Of a stretch of DNA of 58,914 bases, positions 9,487-18,293 are shown in pieces. Within the stretch, counting starts at the first letter, position 1; each line of letters opens with the position of its first letter. This DNA is from QPJE01 sp051747745 (GTDB taxonomy: Bacteria; Bacillota; Halanaerobiia; Halanaerobiales; Halanaerobiaceae): NCBI GenBank assembly GCA_051747745.1, contig JBNJGL010000008.1:1-58914 (forward strand), in the 5' to 3' direction. The translations under genes were made by a program, and so were the position numbers. The notes below the pieces were generated by a model. That model was given only the letters and a program-made list of their open reading frames with translations. It had not been told where the DNA came from and made no database searches.

Positions 9487-9522
9487 GGCAGTGGGAAAGA
9501 AAAAACCCCGCTGTCTTTTTTA
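9487..9522 (+). terminator. Terminator after the ArsR gene
   Basis: GGCAGTGGG pairs with CCCGCTGTC (two G-U pairs) around an A-rich loop, followed by TTTTTT. It abuts the 3' end of the convergent MATE gene. Confidence 0.7.
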
Positions 9523-10878
9523 ATTTTTTATTTGTGCAAATATTTTATCGAGTTTTAACTTTAACCAGATTGCTGCCGGTATTCCACTTATGACTTCTGA
9601 AATAGGAAATGCGAACCACAGATATTCCAGACCAACTGTCCTTCCCAGAATATACATTAAAGGAAGCAGTACTATTATTTGTCTTAAAAAAGAAAAAAAC
9701 AAACTGGGGAATCCATTGCCAAGTGCCTGAAAAGTAGTAGATACAATTATTGCTGGCCCTATTATTGGAAAAGCTGTACTTATTTTTTTTAGTGCATTTG
9801 CTCCAATAGAAATGAGTTCAGGATCACTGTTAAAAAGTCTAATCAAAAATTCCGGGATAGTCTGAAAGATGATAAAACCTGTAAATGTAAAAGCAAAAGC
9901 AATCATCAGTGCTGATTTGATTGTTTTTTTCATTCTGCCCGGATTGTTGTGACCATAATTATACCCCATAATGGGCATATATCCCTGGTTGAGTCCAAAA
10001 ACCGGCATAAAAATAAATGACTGTAATCTAAAATAGATACCTGCGGCAGCAATAGCTGTACTTCCAAATCCGGCCAGTATTTTATTCATTCCACCCAGCA
10101 TAAAGCTGGCCAGAAACTGCATTACCATGGCCGGGAATCCGACTTTGTAGATTTCTCTTATTATTTGAAATTTGAACGAAAAATCTCTCAGCGTAATTTT
10201 AAGCTCATTGCGTTCATCAAAAAATATAAAGATAAGAAATATACCGCTGACCATTCTGGAAAAAACAGTGGCAACTGCTGCTCCTGCAACCTCCATACGC
10301 GGGAAAAACCACAATCCATAAATTAAAAAAGGATCCAGGATAATATTCATTACAGAGCCTATGAGCATTGCTATCATTGGAGTAAAGGTATTTCCTTCTC
10401 CACGCAGAATATTATTTGTAACCATAGGAAAAAATAATGCTATTGAACCTATTAAAATAATACTTATATATTCACTACCCATCTGGATAAGTAGCTCATC
10501 ACCTGTAAAAAGCTGCAGTATTTTGTCTGCATAAAAAAAGCCTATTACAGCGACAATTATTCCATATATTACGGTAACCATTATACTGTGTTCTGCTGCA
10601 TTTGCAGCTGCCTTTCTGTTATTTTCGCCCAATCTTCTTGAAATAAGAGAACTCGCACCTACCCCTGTACCTACTCCAATACCTATTAAGATAATCTGAA
10701 TTGGAAATGCAAGTGATAGTGCTGATAGAGCTTCTGTACTAATTCTGCCTACATATATACTGTCAACTACATTATAAAGTGCCTGAATGGCCATAGCTAT
10801 AATTGATGGTATAGACAGCCTCAATAAAAGAGGTGTTATTTCCTCAGTTCCCAATCTTTCTGAACCTTTCTGCTGCAT
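9520..10878 (-). CDS. MATE-family efflux transporter
   Basis: 452 residues, ATG start preceded by GAGGAGG. The N-terminal TEEITPLLLRLSIPSIIAMA and LYNVVDSIYVGRIS, and the repeat in the second half, match the MATE drug/sodium or proton antiporter family (VPxxxxxxxxxLYNxVDxxFVG type). About 12 hydrophobic membrane segments are visible, as expected. Exports cationic organic compounds; substrate cannot be deduced. It follows the AEC transporter with a 36-nt gap on the same strand, so both are probably expressed from the promoter upstream of the AEC gene. Confidence 0.9.
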   Translation of the reverse strand: MQQKGSERLGTEEITPLLLRLSIPSIIAMAIQALYNVVDSIYVGRISTEALSALSLAFPIQIILIGIGVGTGVGASSLISRRLGENNRKAAANAAEHSIMVTVIYGIIVAVIGFFYADKILQLFTGDELLIQMGSEYISIILIGSIALFFPMVTNNILRGEGNTFTPMIAMLIGSVMNIILDPFLIYGLWFFPRMEVAGAAVATVFSRMVSGIFLIFIFFDERNELKITLRDFSFKFQIIREIYKVGFPAMVMQFLASFMLGGMNKILAGFGSTAIAAAGIYFRLQSFIFMPVFGLNQGYMPIMGYNYGHNNPGRMKKTIKSALMIAFAFTFTGFIIFQTIPEFLIRLFNSDPELISIGANALKKISTAFPIIGPAIIVSTTFQALGNGFPSLFFSFLRQIIVLLPLMYILGRTVGLEYLWFAFPISEVISGIPAAIWLKLKLDKIFAQIKN

Positions 10879-10914
10879 TTATAAACCTCCTCTGACTTTA
10901 ATCTATTGTAAAAA

Positions 10915-11844
10915 TTAATTAAACATTAAAATAAAATAAGATATAGCAGGAATTGTCAGTGCTGCAAAAAGAGTGGATATAAATAAACTTTCTGCCGCAT
11001 ATATATAGTCTCCATTATAAATTTCTGCAAAAATAACTCCATATGATGCAGCAGGCATACCCATCTGTACTGTCAAAATAGTTCTAACCTGGCTGTTTAC
11101 ATCAAAATAAAAAAGCACCAAAAAAGCTGCTGTCGGTATTATTAGTAGTTTAATAATAGAAAAAGCTATTAAGTTAATGTCCATAAATAAACCTTTCAGC
11201 TCTATCTGTGCCAGACTGCTGCCTATAACAAGCATTGAAAGAGGAAACGTAGCGTTTCCCAGCATGTCAACTGCAGCTTCTATTGGAAGAGGAAGTTTGA
11301 GCCCGGTGATCATCAAAAAAAGTCCTATAAAAATTGCTATTAATCCATTATTTAATATACTACTAATATTAAAATCCAGATCATCATTGTCGCCAATAAA
11401 GAGGCTGATACCATAGGTCCAGACTATAATATTAAATGGAATTAATCCAAGAGCAGCATATAGAAGACCGTTTTCGGGGAATAAAGTATCAGCAACAGGC
11501 ATACCCATATAACCCACATTTCCGAAAATCAGGAAGAACTTTATTATTACTTTTTTGCTTTTAGGAAGTGGGAAAAGCCTGGCGATTAAACTTGCTGCAG
11601 TAATAAGAAAAATATAGAAAATAAACCAGTATATTAGAATAGTTTTCATATTAGATATCAAGTTTTTGTTTAGATCTATCTGCAGTGAAGATATTATCAT
11701 TGCAGGTAGGATTAAATCCATCAGCAATTTTGAAATTGCTGCCATATTATTTTCATTAAGATAATTAATTTTTCTCAAATAATAACCGATAAAGATAAGA
11801 ATAAAAAGTGAGATTATCTGACCAATTATAACCTGGAAATTCAA
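10915..11844 (-). CDS. AEC (auxin efflux carrier)-family transporter
   Basis: About 309 residues and ten hydrophobic segments (for example QIISLFILIFIGYYLRK and the final ALTIPAISYFILMF), the size and layout of the AEC family of malate, organic acid or uncharacterised carriers. TTG at 11844 is chosen as start because GGAGG lies 7 nt upstream; an earlier TTG at 11859 overlaps that ribosome site. Family motifs include GYYLRK and a central FGNVGYMGMPVADTLF, which is typical of these proteins. Substrate unknown. Cotranscribed with the MATE gene. Confidence 0.85.
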   Translation of the reverse strand: MNFQVIIGQIISLFILIFIGYYLRKINYLNENNMAAISKLLMDLILPAMIISSLQIDLNKNLISNMKTILIYWFIFYIFLITAASLIARLFPLPKSKKVIIKFFLIFGNVGYMGMPVADTLFPENGLLYAALGLIPFNIIVWTYGISLFIGDNDDLDFNISSILNNGLIAIFIGLFLMITGLKLPLPIEAAVDMLGNATFPLSMLVIGSSLAQIELKGLFMDINLIAFSIIKLLIIPTAAFLVLFYFDVNSQVRTILTVQMGMPAASYGVIFAEIYNGDYIYAAESLFISTLFAALTIPAISYFILMFN

Positions 11845-11881
11845 ATTTTTTGCCTCCAATTTTGAAATATACTGTCAAATA

Positions 11882-11910
11882 ATAATACCACAGAAGCTGT
11901 GAACTGTCAA
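11882..11910 (-). promoter_or_regulatory. Promoter of the AEC-MATE operon with an internal palindrome
   Basis: On the minus strand TTGACA (11910-11905), a 17-nt spacer and TATTAT (11887-11882). The spacer contains the palindrome CACAG-AAG-CTGTG (11889-11901), well placed for a repressor operator. ACTGTCAAA occurs twice nearby (11872 and 11903). The rest of 11911-12133 is A/T rich with nothing else recognised. Confidence 0.7.
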
Positions 11911-12160
11911 AAATAGTAAATGTTTAATGGAGTTTCCCCAAACTTCATTTTATTAAAATTCATATACTAAAAATTTCATTATTTATGAATTTTTTTGTTT
12001 TGTAATATAAAAATGATAAAACTTCTTTAAATATTTATCAAAAAATGTCAAAAGAAAATTTAAGATAAATTTTCTTTAAATTTTGTGAGAGAGAATCATA
12101 TTTGCAATTTAAATTTCAACTGATAAAATTGTCTTATAATATTTACAGGGAGCTGTTAAT

Positions 12161-13537
12161 GTGGTTAAAAAAGGTGATGTATATAAAGTACAAATTGGTG
12201 ATCTGGCCAATGGTGGTGATGGTGTAGGTAGAATAGAAGATGGTCTGGTTGTTTTTGTTCCTCTTACTCTTCCAGGTGATTATGTTAAAATTAAAATAAC
12301 ATACAAAAAAAAGAATTTTGCATATGGAGAATTAATAGAACTGATTGAATCTTCTCCAGATAGAATAGAACCTCCATGTTCTGTTTTTGATAGATGTGGG
12401 GGGTGTCAGATTCAGCACATAAATTATAAAACACAGCTGGAATTTAAGAAAAATATGGTGTCTGAACTTATGCATAGAATAGGGGGATTAGAAAATATAC
12501 CATTAAAAGAAGTAATCCCGTATCAGCCTCCATTTCGCTATAGAAATAAAGCACAGTTTCCACTTACAGTTAATGATGGAAAAATAGAAGCAGGTTTTTA
12601 CAGAAGAGGTACTCATTCTATAGTTCCATATAATAATTGTCTAATTCAGCATCCACTTATTAATAGAATTTTGAAACAAACTCTGGAAGTAATAAATGAA
12701 GAAGAACTATCTATTTATGACGAAAAAGAGTGTACAGGCCTGCTGAGGCACTTAATAATTAGAGCCGGAGTATGTACCAATCAGGCTTTGCTCACTTTTG
12801 TTACATCAGAAAGAAAATTTCCAAATTCTAAAAATATTGCTGAGAAAATTTTTGTCCGAGTACCAGAATTGAAAGGGATTACACAGAATATAAATCCAGA
12901 AAATACAAATAGAATTCTGGGCAGTGAAAACTTAACTCTGTATGGAGAAAATAAAATAAGAGATTATATTGGGAACGCGAAATTTATTATTTCTCCAGCT
13001 TCTTTCTTTCAGGTTAATACACTTCAGGCAGAAAAACTATATGAGCAGATTTTTTCAATGGCTGAGTTTAAAGGGGGCGAAAAGATAGTAGATGCCTTTT
13101 CCGGCACAGGGAGTATTGCTATCTATCTGGCTCAGAAAATGAAAAAAGAAAAAAATAATATAGAAAAAATATATTGCATAGAAAATTCTGCATCTGCAGT
13201 TAAAGATGGAAAAATAAATATACATTTGAATTCTCTGGATAATATTCAGTTTATTGAAGGAGAAGTAGAAAAAGAACTGGAAAAATTATTAAAAGAAGAT
13301 CAGATAGATATGCTGATTTTCGATCCTCCCCGCCGCGGATTGGAAGATAGAACAATTGAGATGATAAAAGAAAGTGGTATAAATAAGGTTATTTATGTTT
13401 CCTGCAGTCCGGATACACAGGCAAGAGATCTTAAAAAACTAAAAGATGACTATCATGTTAAATCAATACAGCCGGTCGATATGTTTCCACAGACATATCA
13501 TATTGAATCAGTTGTATTATTAAAAAAATATAATTAA
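12161..13537 (+). CDS. rlmD: 23S rRNA (uracil-C5)-methyltransferase, RlmD/RumA type
   Basis: 458 residues, GTG start after AGGGAG; a -10-like TATAAT lies at 12135-12140. N-terminal TRAM domain (residues 1-58), then the iron-sulphur cysteines CSVFDRCGGCQ, and a Rossmann methyltransferase with SAM motif VDAFSGTGSIAIYLA (about residue 310). The motif FDPPRRGL and the catalytic cysteine in YVSCSPDTQARDL complete the set. Methylates U1939 or U747-equivalent positions of 23S rRNA using SAM; in Firmicutes RlmCD-type enzymes may modify both. Which site is used here cannot be decided from sequence. Monocistronic with a hairpin downstream. Confidence 0.9.
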   Translation: MVKKGDVYKVQIGDLANGGDGVGRIEDGLVVFVPLTLPGDYVKIKITYKKKNFAYGELIELIESSPDRIEPPCSVFDRCGGCQIQHINYKTQLEFKKNMVSELMHRIGGLENIPLKEVIPYQPPFRYRNKAQFPLTVNDGKIEAGFYRRGTHSIVPYNNCLIQHPLINRILKQTLEVINEEELSIYDEKECTGLLRHLIIRAGVCTNQALLTFVTSERKFPNSKNIAEKIFVRVPELKGITQNINPENTNRILGSENLTLYGENKIRDYIGNAKFIISPASFFQVNTLQAEKLYEQIFSMAEFKGGEKIVDAFSGTGSIAIYLAQKMKKEKNNIEKIYCIENSASAVKDGKINIHLNSLDNIQFIEGEVEKELEKLLKEDQIDMLIFDPPRRGLEDRTIEMIKESGINKVIYVSCSPDTQARDLKKLKDDYHVKSIQPVDMFPQTYHIESVVLLKKYN

Positions 13538-13583
13538 AAAAATAGCAGCTTATTTAACCACAGATAAATTAAAACTGACAAAT

Positions 13584-13626
13584 TAAAGCTGGACTGTATT
13601 TCTACAGCCCGGCTTTAAACTTTTTA
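13584..13626 (+). terminator. Terminator after rlmD
   Basis: Long hairpin: AAAGC-TGG-A-CTGTA pairs with TACAG-C-CC-G-GCTTT (stem interrupted by one mismatch and one G-U pair), followed after AAAC by a short T-run. Confidence 0.6.
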
Positions 13627-13697
13627 TATCTTAAATTATTGATGATGTGTCCACAGAAAGGGTATTTGCGGAACATTAGGCATTTTTCGTTAATCTA

Positions 13698-13807
13698 CCT
13701 TAAACAGTGTTTGTACGAATTATTTAAATACGGAGTGCCTGTGGTGCAACCTTAAACAGTGCCTGTACGAATTATTTAAATACGGAGTGCCTGTGGTGCA
13801 ACCTTAA
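13698..13807. repeat. 52-bp tandem repeat (two copies plus a 6-bp start of a third)
   Basis: Copies start at 13698 and 13750, and CCTTAA restarts at 13802. The copies differ at two bases (GTTTGTAC versus GCCTGTAC). Inside a unit AGTGCCTGT occurs twice, near TACGAATTATTTAAATACG, which is partly palindromic. The 360-nt gap between rlmD and the opuC operon otherwise holds only the rlmD terminator. Confidence 0.85.
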
Positions 13808-13898
13808 TAAACTAGAGACGCAGATACCTTTTTTGTGGGAGAACTATTGATTAAATAGCAGAATATTTTTGCAGATATTATAATTATTCAGCTTAAAT

Positions 13899-14864
13899 TT
13901 ATTTGTTATTATTTATATATTCAGCTAATTCACTTATTGTTGTAATGCCAAGTTTTTCTGATTTTTCTTCAGTCATCATAATACAGAAGGTATTATTAGC
14001 ATCTGCATAATCCAGCCAGATAATATTATTATTATTTTCATCCCATTTTTTAACTGTATTATAGGCTTCTTCAGATTCGATAATTTCTTCTTCATGTCCC
14101 ATTGTTGTCATAAGTGTTGTTCCGGTATATTCCCAATAAATATCTATCTCTCCGGATTCAATCGCCGGTCTGAGTACAGATGTTTCTCCGAGACTGGTTC
14201 TATCTTCAACAGGATAACCATGATTTTCCAGAAGCTTGACAGTCATATTACCCAGTATAAGCTGTTCAGTCCAGGGTTTAGATGCTACAGCAACAGCCGG
14301 GCCGTCTTTTTCTTCGGCATTTTCAATCAGCAGGTCATGTTCTTCGAGAAATTCTTCTGCAATTTTATCAGGTTCTTCCCCATCAACATCTGCTCTTTTA
14401 TTAAGTTCAATTTGTGTTTCCTGATCCAGCAGGGGAGGAAGTTTGTTTATTAATGATTTTAAATCTGGATATTCCTCAAGAATTTCTTTTCTTACAAGAG
14501 GAGCAGGATTGTATACTGGGAAAAATCCTTTATCATCTTTAAGTATTGCCAGGTCCATTGCAGCGATTCTACCATCTGTTGCAAAACCAACAGCAGCATC
14601 AACTTTATCTGAATCAAGTGCCTCATAACTCAGGCCGACCTGCATTGTATTAAGTGCATCATTATCAAACTCAAAACCATATGCTTCTTCTAATCCAGGA
14701 AGACCATCTTCTCTTTCATAAAAATCAATAGTAGTTGCCATTCTAATAGTTTGTCCACTGCCTGCAGATTGTTCCTGTTTTTCCTGTGAACAGCCACTTA
14801 AGATAATGATAGATAGTAACATAAGTGAAATGATAAGAAAGACTTTACTATTTTTCTTAAACAT
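13899..14864 (-). CDS. opuCC: Osmoprotectant ABC transporter substrate-binding lipoprotein (OpuCC/ProX type)
   Basis: 321 residues with a lipoprotein signal ending in IILSGCSQ, so the cysteine would be lipidated. The body is a glycine betaine/carnitine/choline-binding domain (OpuAC type) with KPWTEQLILGNMTVKLLE, the ESGEIDIYWEYTG segment and AVGFATDGRIAAMDL. It delivers compatible solutes to the two permeases encoded upstream in the same operon. The repetition of WTEQ-type sequences late in the chain fits the two-lobe fold. Last gene of a four-gene leftward operon (ATPase, permease, permease, binding protein). The exact solute is not deducible. Confidence 0.88.
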   Translation of the reverse strand: MFKKNSKVFLIISLMLLSIIILSGCSQEKQEQSAGSGQTIRMATTIDFYEREDGLPGLEEAYGFEFDNDALNTMQVGLSYEALDSDKVDAAVGFATDGRIAAMDLAILKDDKGFFPVYNPAPLVRKEILEEYPDLKSLINKLPPLLDQETQIELNKRADVDGEEPDKIAEEFLEEHDLLIENAEEKDGPAVAVASKPWTEQLILGNMTVKLLENHGYPVEDRTSLGETSVLRPAIESGEIDIYWEYTGTTLMTTMGHEEEIIESEEAYNTVKKWDENNNNIIWLDYADANNTFCIMMTEEKSEKLGITTISELAEYINNNK

Positions 14865-14898
14865 AAAATCACTCCTTCTAGAATATTAAAATTCATTT

Positions 14899-15525
14899 TT
14901 AATGATGACTTAAGTGCTTTTCTAATAATTCAAATGATCGATCAATAATTATTGCAATAACTGCAGAAAGAACAGAGCCTAAAAGTATCTTTTTTGTGTC
15001 AAATCTTATTAATCCGGTAAAAATAAGCTGACCTAAACCACCAGCACCAATTAAATTTGAAATTACAGCTGTTCCTACAGTTATAACTGCTGCTGTCTGA
15101 ACACCAGCGATTATGACAGGCAGGGCGAGAGGAAGTTCTATTTTAAATAAAACCTGTAATGGTGTCATCCCCATTCCCCGGGCAGCTTCTATTATATTAT
15201 CATCAACATCATTAATCCCTGCAATTGTATTTCTTACTATAGGTAAAAGAGCATAGATGATTAAAGCGGTTGCAGCAGGAACAAAACCAACTCCAAGAAT
15301 GGGTAAAAACAGTGCGATGATTGCAAGGCTGGGAAGCCCCTGTGCAACATTAAAAACAGCTATTATTTTTTCACTGTGTTTTTTCATAAAATCTCTGCTT
15401 AAAAGTATACCAGAGGGGAGAGCGATTAATATGGCCGTAAAAACGGCAATACCAACCAGCTGTAAATGTTCAACTACAAGATAAATACCTTCTTCCATAA
15501 ATATCTGTATTAGTTCTTTCAGCAT
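14899..15525 (-). CDS. opuCD: Osmoprotectant ABC transporter permease (second permease)
   Basis: 208 residues with five to six membrane segments. The EAA loop IIEAARGMGMTPLQVLFKIELPLALPVIIAG is a clear binding-protein-dependent permease signature of the OpuC/YehY group (key residues EAARGMGM and LPLALP). Pairs with the adjacent permease to form the membrane channel. The start ATG at 15525 directly follows the stop of the upstream permease, so translation is coupled. Same family as OpuCB/OpuCD of Bacillus; the letter assignment is by position only. Confidence 0.88.
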   Translation of the reverse strand: MLKELIQIFMEEGIYLVVEHLQLVGIAVFTAILIALPSGILLSRDFMKKHSEKIIAVFNVAQGLPSLAIIALFLPILGVGFVPAATALIIYALLPIVRNTIAGINDVDDNIIEAARGMGMTPLQVLFKIELPLALPVIIAGVQTAAVITVGTAVISNLIGAGGLGQLIFTGLIRFDTKKILLGSVLSAVIAIIIDRSFELLEKHLSHH

Positions 15526-16191
15526 TTATTTTCCCTCCCCGCCGGATTCATGTTTTAATAGACCTGGAGAAATGATAATTCTTTTTAATATACTTATTAT
15601 AATATCGACTGCAATTGAAATAGCAGAAACAAGTAGAGCACCACTGACTATCATTTCGGTTTTTGTTCTGACTATCCCCTGATATATAAGCTGGCCCAAA
15701 TTTCTTTCGCCAATAAAAACTGCCAGGGTAGCTATTCCTACCATCATAACCAGAGCTACACGGATACCGGCAATTATAACTGGCATAGCCATAGGAAGCT
15801 GTACTTTCAACAATATTTGTTTTTCTGACATACCCATCCCCCGTGCAGATTCTAAAATCGCAGGATCAACTTCATTTAAGGAAGTATATACATTTCTGAC
15901 AATGGGAATCATTGAATAAAGAATAAGTGCAAAAACAGCACTTCTCATATTTAAACCAAATGCCGGTACTGTCATCAAAATTCCATAAAGAGAAACACTG
16001 GGCACTGACATAATTAGACTACCAAAACCGAGTATTGTATTGGCAGTTTTTTTGTGATTTCTTATAATTATCCCCACACTGATCCAGATAATAAGGGATA
16101 ATGTGATGGAAATTGATATCAGGTGAAGATGTGAAAGAGTATATTCTGATATTTTTTCCCAGTTTGAAATAAAGTAATTTATGACAGACAT
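15526..16191 (-). CDS. opuCB: Osmoprotectant ABC transporter permease (first permease)
   Basis: 221 residues, membrane segments throughout, with the EAA loop AILESARGMGMSEKQILLKV and PMAMPVIIAGIRVA. It is a paralogue of the next permease, and the two would form a heterodimer. The C-terminal tail HESGGEGK is hydrophilic. Start ATG 16191 lies 12 nt after the ATPase stop, with a good GAGGAGG ribosome site overlapping the ATPase end. Family identity is firm, substrate is inferred from the operon. Confidence 0.88.
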   Translation of the reverse strand: MSVINYFISNWEKISEYTLSHLHLISISITLSLIIWISVGIIIRNHKKTANTILGFGSLIMSVPSVSLYGILMTVPAFGLNMRSAVFALILYSMIPIVRNVYTSLNEVDPAILESARGMGMSEKQILLKVQLPMAMPVIIAGIRVALVMMVGIATLAVFIGERNLGQLIYQGIVRTKTEMIVSGALLVSAISIAVDIIISILKRIIISPGLLKHESGGEGK

Positions 16192-16203
16192 TTTTGTTCC
16201 TCC

Positions 16204-17319
16204 TCACCCTTCTTGATTATATTCACTGCTTATGTATTCCTGAATATCTTCTAATGTTATTGTAGCAGTCAGATTATTATTTTCATCTACCACCGGTAAT
16301 AAAATAACATCGTTTTCTATTATTTTATTCAAAGCATCTTTTAATGAAGAATCTTTTTCTACAGTTGGTGTTATCTTAATATGATCTTTCCAGCTTTTAT
16401 TATCCAGATTTTTAAGGTTTTTAGATTTAACATAACCCATAAATTTCTTTTTTTCAAATGTTACAAGAATATAATTATGACTGGATTTTTCTAATTCCTT
16501 TTTAACAGTTTCCAGATCATCAGATCTGTCTACTTTGTAAAAGTTTTTATTCATTATATTTTCTACTTTAATCAGATTAAGTACTTTAAGTCCTCTATCT
16601 GATCCAATAAAATCTTCTACAAAATCATTTTTTGGATTAAAAAGTATATTTTTGGGGCTGTCATACTGTACAAGCTGGCCATTATTCATTATTGCTATTT
16701 TATCACCCATTTTTATCGCTTCATTGATATCGTGTGTAACAAAACAGATTGTTTTGTTTATTTTTTTCTGGAGGCGGAGAAATTCATTTTGCAAATCGGC
16801 TCTGGTAATTGGATCAACAGCTCCAAAAGGTTCATCCATCAGCATAATTGGTGGATCGGCTGCCATAGCTCTGGCTACACCAACTCTCTGCTGCTGTCCA
16901 CCAGAAAGTTCATCAGGATATTTGTCGAGATAATTGTCAGGATTTAATCCAATTAACTCCAGGAGTTCATTAACTCTTTGATCTATTTTTTTCTGATCCC
17001 AGTCCAGCAGTTCTGGAACAGTTGCTATATTTTCTTTTACGGTTAAGTGTGGGAAAAGACCAATTTGCTGAATTACATAACCGATTTTTTTTCTGAGGGT
17101 ATTTTTATCCTGTTCGACAGCATTTTCGCCGTTGATATATATTTTTCCAGATGAAGGTTCAATAAGGCGGTTAATCATTTTTAAAGTGGTTGTTTTTCCA
17201 CAGCCAGAAGGGCCGACAAATACACATATTTCTCCCTCATCAATTTCTAAACTGAGATTTGAAACAGCAGGTGCATCCATTTGTGAATATTTTTTTGTTA
17301 TATTCTTCAGTTTTATCAT
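16204..17319 (-). CDS. opuCA: Osmoprotectant ABC transporter ATPase with tandem CBS domains
   Basis: 371 residues. Walker A GPSGCGKTT, Q-loop, signature LSGGQQQRVGVARAMA, Walker B IMLMDEPFG and the H-loop FVTHDINEA are all intact. After residue 250 come two CBS units (VENIMNKNFYKV and ITPTVEKDSSLKDAL), the regulatory module that senses ionic strength or c-di-AMP in OpuA/OpuC transporters. First gene of the operon, ATG after GAGGAGG, with a promoter at 17412-17440. In a halophile this system probably imports betaine-type solutes, but some Halanaerobiales rely mainly on KCl, so its physiological weight is open. Confidence 0.93.
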   Translation of the reverse strand: MIKLKNITKKYSQMDAPAVSNLSLEIDEGEICVFVGPSGCGKTTTLKMINRLIEPSSGKIYINGENAVEQDKNTLRKKIGYVIQQIGLFPHLTVKENIATVPELLDWDQKKIDQRVNELLELIGLNPDNYLDKYPDELSGGQQQRVGVARAMAADPPIMLMDEPFGAVDPITRADLQNEFLRLQKKINKTICFVTHDINEAIKMGDKIAIMNNGQLVQYDSPKNILFNPKNDFVEDFIGSDRGLKVLNLIKVENIMNKNFYKVDRSDDLETVKKELEKSSHNYILVTFEKKKFMGYVKSKNLKNLDNKSWKDHIKITPTVEKDSSLKDALNKIIENDVILLPVVDENNNLTATITLEDIQEYISSEYNQEG

Positions 17320-17411
17320 CTATTCAACCTCCTCAAAAAATTTCAAACAAGAAAAAAGTGCCGCAAAAAAAGCCGCCACCTGTAAGAAATTCTATATTTT
17401 TATCCAATTTA

Positions 17412-17440
17412 ATACTAACATATAGGTCAGAGAAAGTCAA
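17412..17440 (-). promoter_or_regulatory. Promoter of the opuC-type operon
   Basis: On the minus strand TTGACT (17440-17435), 17-nt spacer, TAGTAT (17417-17412). The untranslated leader is about 90 nt and contains GGTGGCGGC followed by T7; no known riboswitch was recognised. The rest of the 17320-17632 gap is A/T rich. Confidence 0.65.
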
Positions 17441-17632
17441 ATCAAAAAGGATTTTTCCTGTTTTTTGCATTTATTTTGTATTTTTACACAGAAAGATAGA
17501 AAATATTAAAATTTATGCTTGAAAAAGATATATGAGGAACTTCTTTAAACTGTTTCCTTGCTCATTAAGGGTGATTTATGATATATTATAGTATAGTTAA
17601 AAAAATACTCCACATAATGGGAGGAGTAAAAT

Positions 17633-17905
17633 ATGAATATCTTTTTTCTAATTCTTTTTATATTAGTTGGAGCAGCAGGAATTTTCTATCAGGTTGATTC
17701 TGGAGTATTTATCGGCTTTGGATTAATACCATGGCAGCTTTTGAAAATAAAATTAAACAAAAAAATTGTTCTGACTTCTATATTAATTTCGACAGTAGTA
17801 GGTGGAGGTTATTTTCTTTACACAAAAAAATGGCTAATAACAGCTTTATTTATATTTATCCAGCTTTATAATTACTGGGGATTATTAAATGCTGAACATG
17901 AATAA
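17633..17905 (+). CDS. Small membrane protein of unknown function
   Basis: 90 residues, ATG preceded by GGGAGGAG, so it is probably translated. Three hydrophobic segments are visible (FLILFILVGAAGIFYQV, KIVLTSILISTVVGGGYFL and WLITALFIFIQLYNYW), with basic loops between. I do not recognise the family. It stands alone between the divergent opuC operon and the FmdB-like gene; A/T-rich -10-like sequences (TATTATAGTATAGT near 17584) lie upstream. Confidence 0.6.
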   Translation: MNIFFLILFILVGAAGIFYQVDSGVFIGFGLIPWQLLKIKLNKKIVLTSILISTVVGGGYFLYTKKWLITALFIFIQLYNYWGLLNAEHE

Positions 17906-17993
17906 TAATCTTCTTTCTTTTTATACAGCTTTATAATAAATTTTTTCAGAAAAATATTATAAATAAAAATAAAAAATATAAGGAGGAATAACA

Positions 17994-18212
17994 ATGCCGA
18001 CATACTTATATGAATGTGAAAACTGCGGAAGATTTGAAGAATTTCAAAATATTAAGGATGATCCTCTTAAAGAATGTCCGGAGTGTGGTGGAGAAGTAAA
18101 AAGAATTATAGGTGCACCTGGCATTATATTTAAAGGATCTAACTTTTATGTAAATCAGGACAGCAAAAAATCGGAAAAAAAAGAAAAGAAAAATGCTGAT
18201 AAAGCATCCTAA
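17994..18212 (+). CDS. FmdB-family zinc-ribbon protein
   Basis: 72 residues, ATG after AAGGAGG. MPTYLYECENCGRFEEFQ followed by CPECGGEVKRIIGAPGIIF is the FmdB/putative regulatory zinc-ribbon domain with two CxxC knuckles binding one zinc. The Gly-rich GSNFY and the Lys-rich tail (KSEKKEKKNADK) are usual for the family. Proposed regulatory or assembly roles are not established. Monocistronic with a strong terminator. Confidence 0.88.
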   Translation: MPTYLYECENCGRFEEFQNIKDDPLKECPECGGEVKRIIGAPGIIFKGSNFYVNQDSKKSEKKEKKNADKAS

Positions 18213-18218
18213 AGATAT

Positions 18219-18245
18219 AAGCCGGCCTGGAAGCCGGCTTTTTTT
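18219..18245 (+). terminator. Terminator after the FmdB-like gene
   Basis: AAGCCGGC / GCCGGCTT with a 6-nt loop CTGGAA and a run of seven T. Confidence 0.9.
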
Positions 18246-18293
18246 ACAGAAAGATAGTTTATAAATTTAAACTTCTTAAAGGTAGGTAAAATT

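Noticed and set aside
17320..17410. Riboswitch in the opuC leader
   Set aside because: GCCGC and GCCGCC are direct, not inverted, repeats, and no known riboswitch core was seen.
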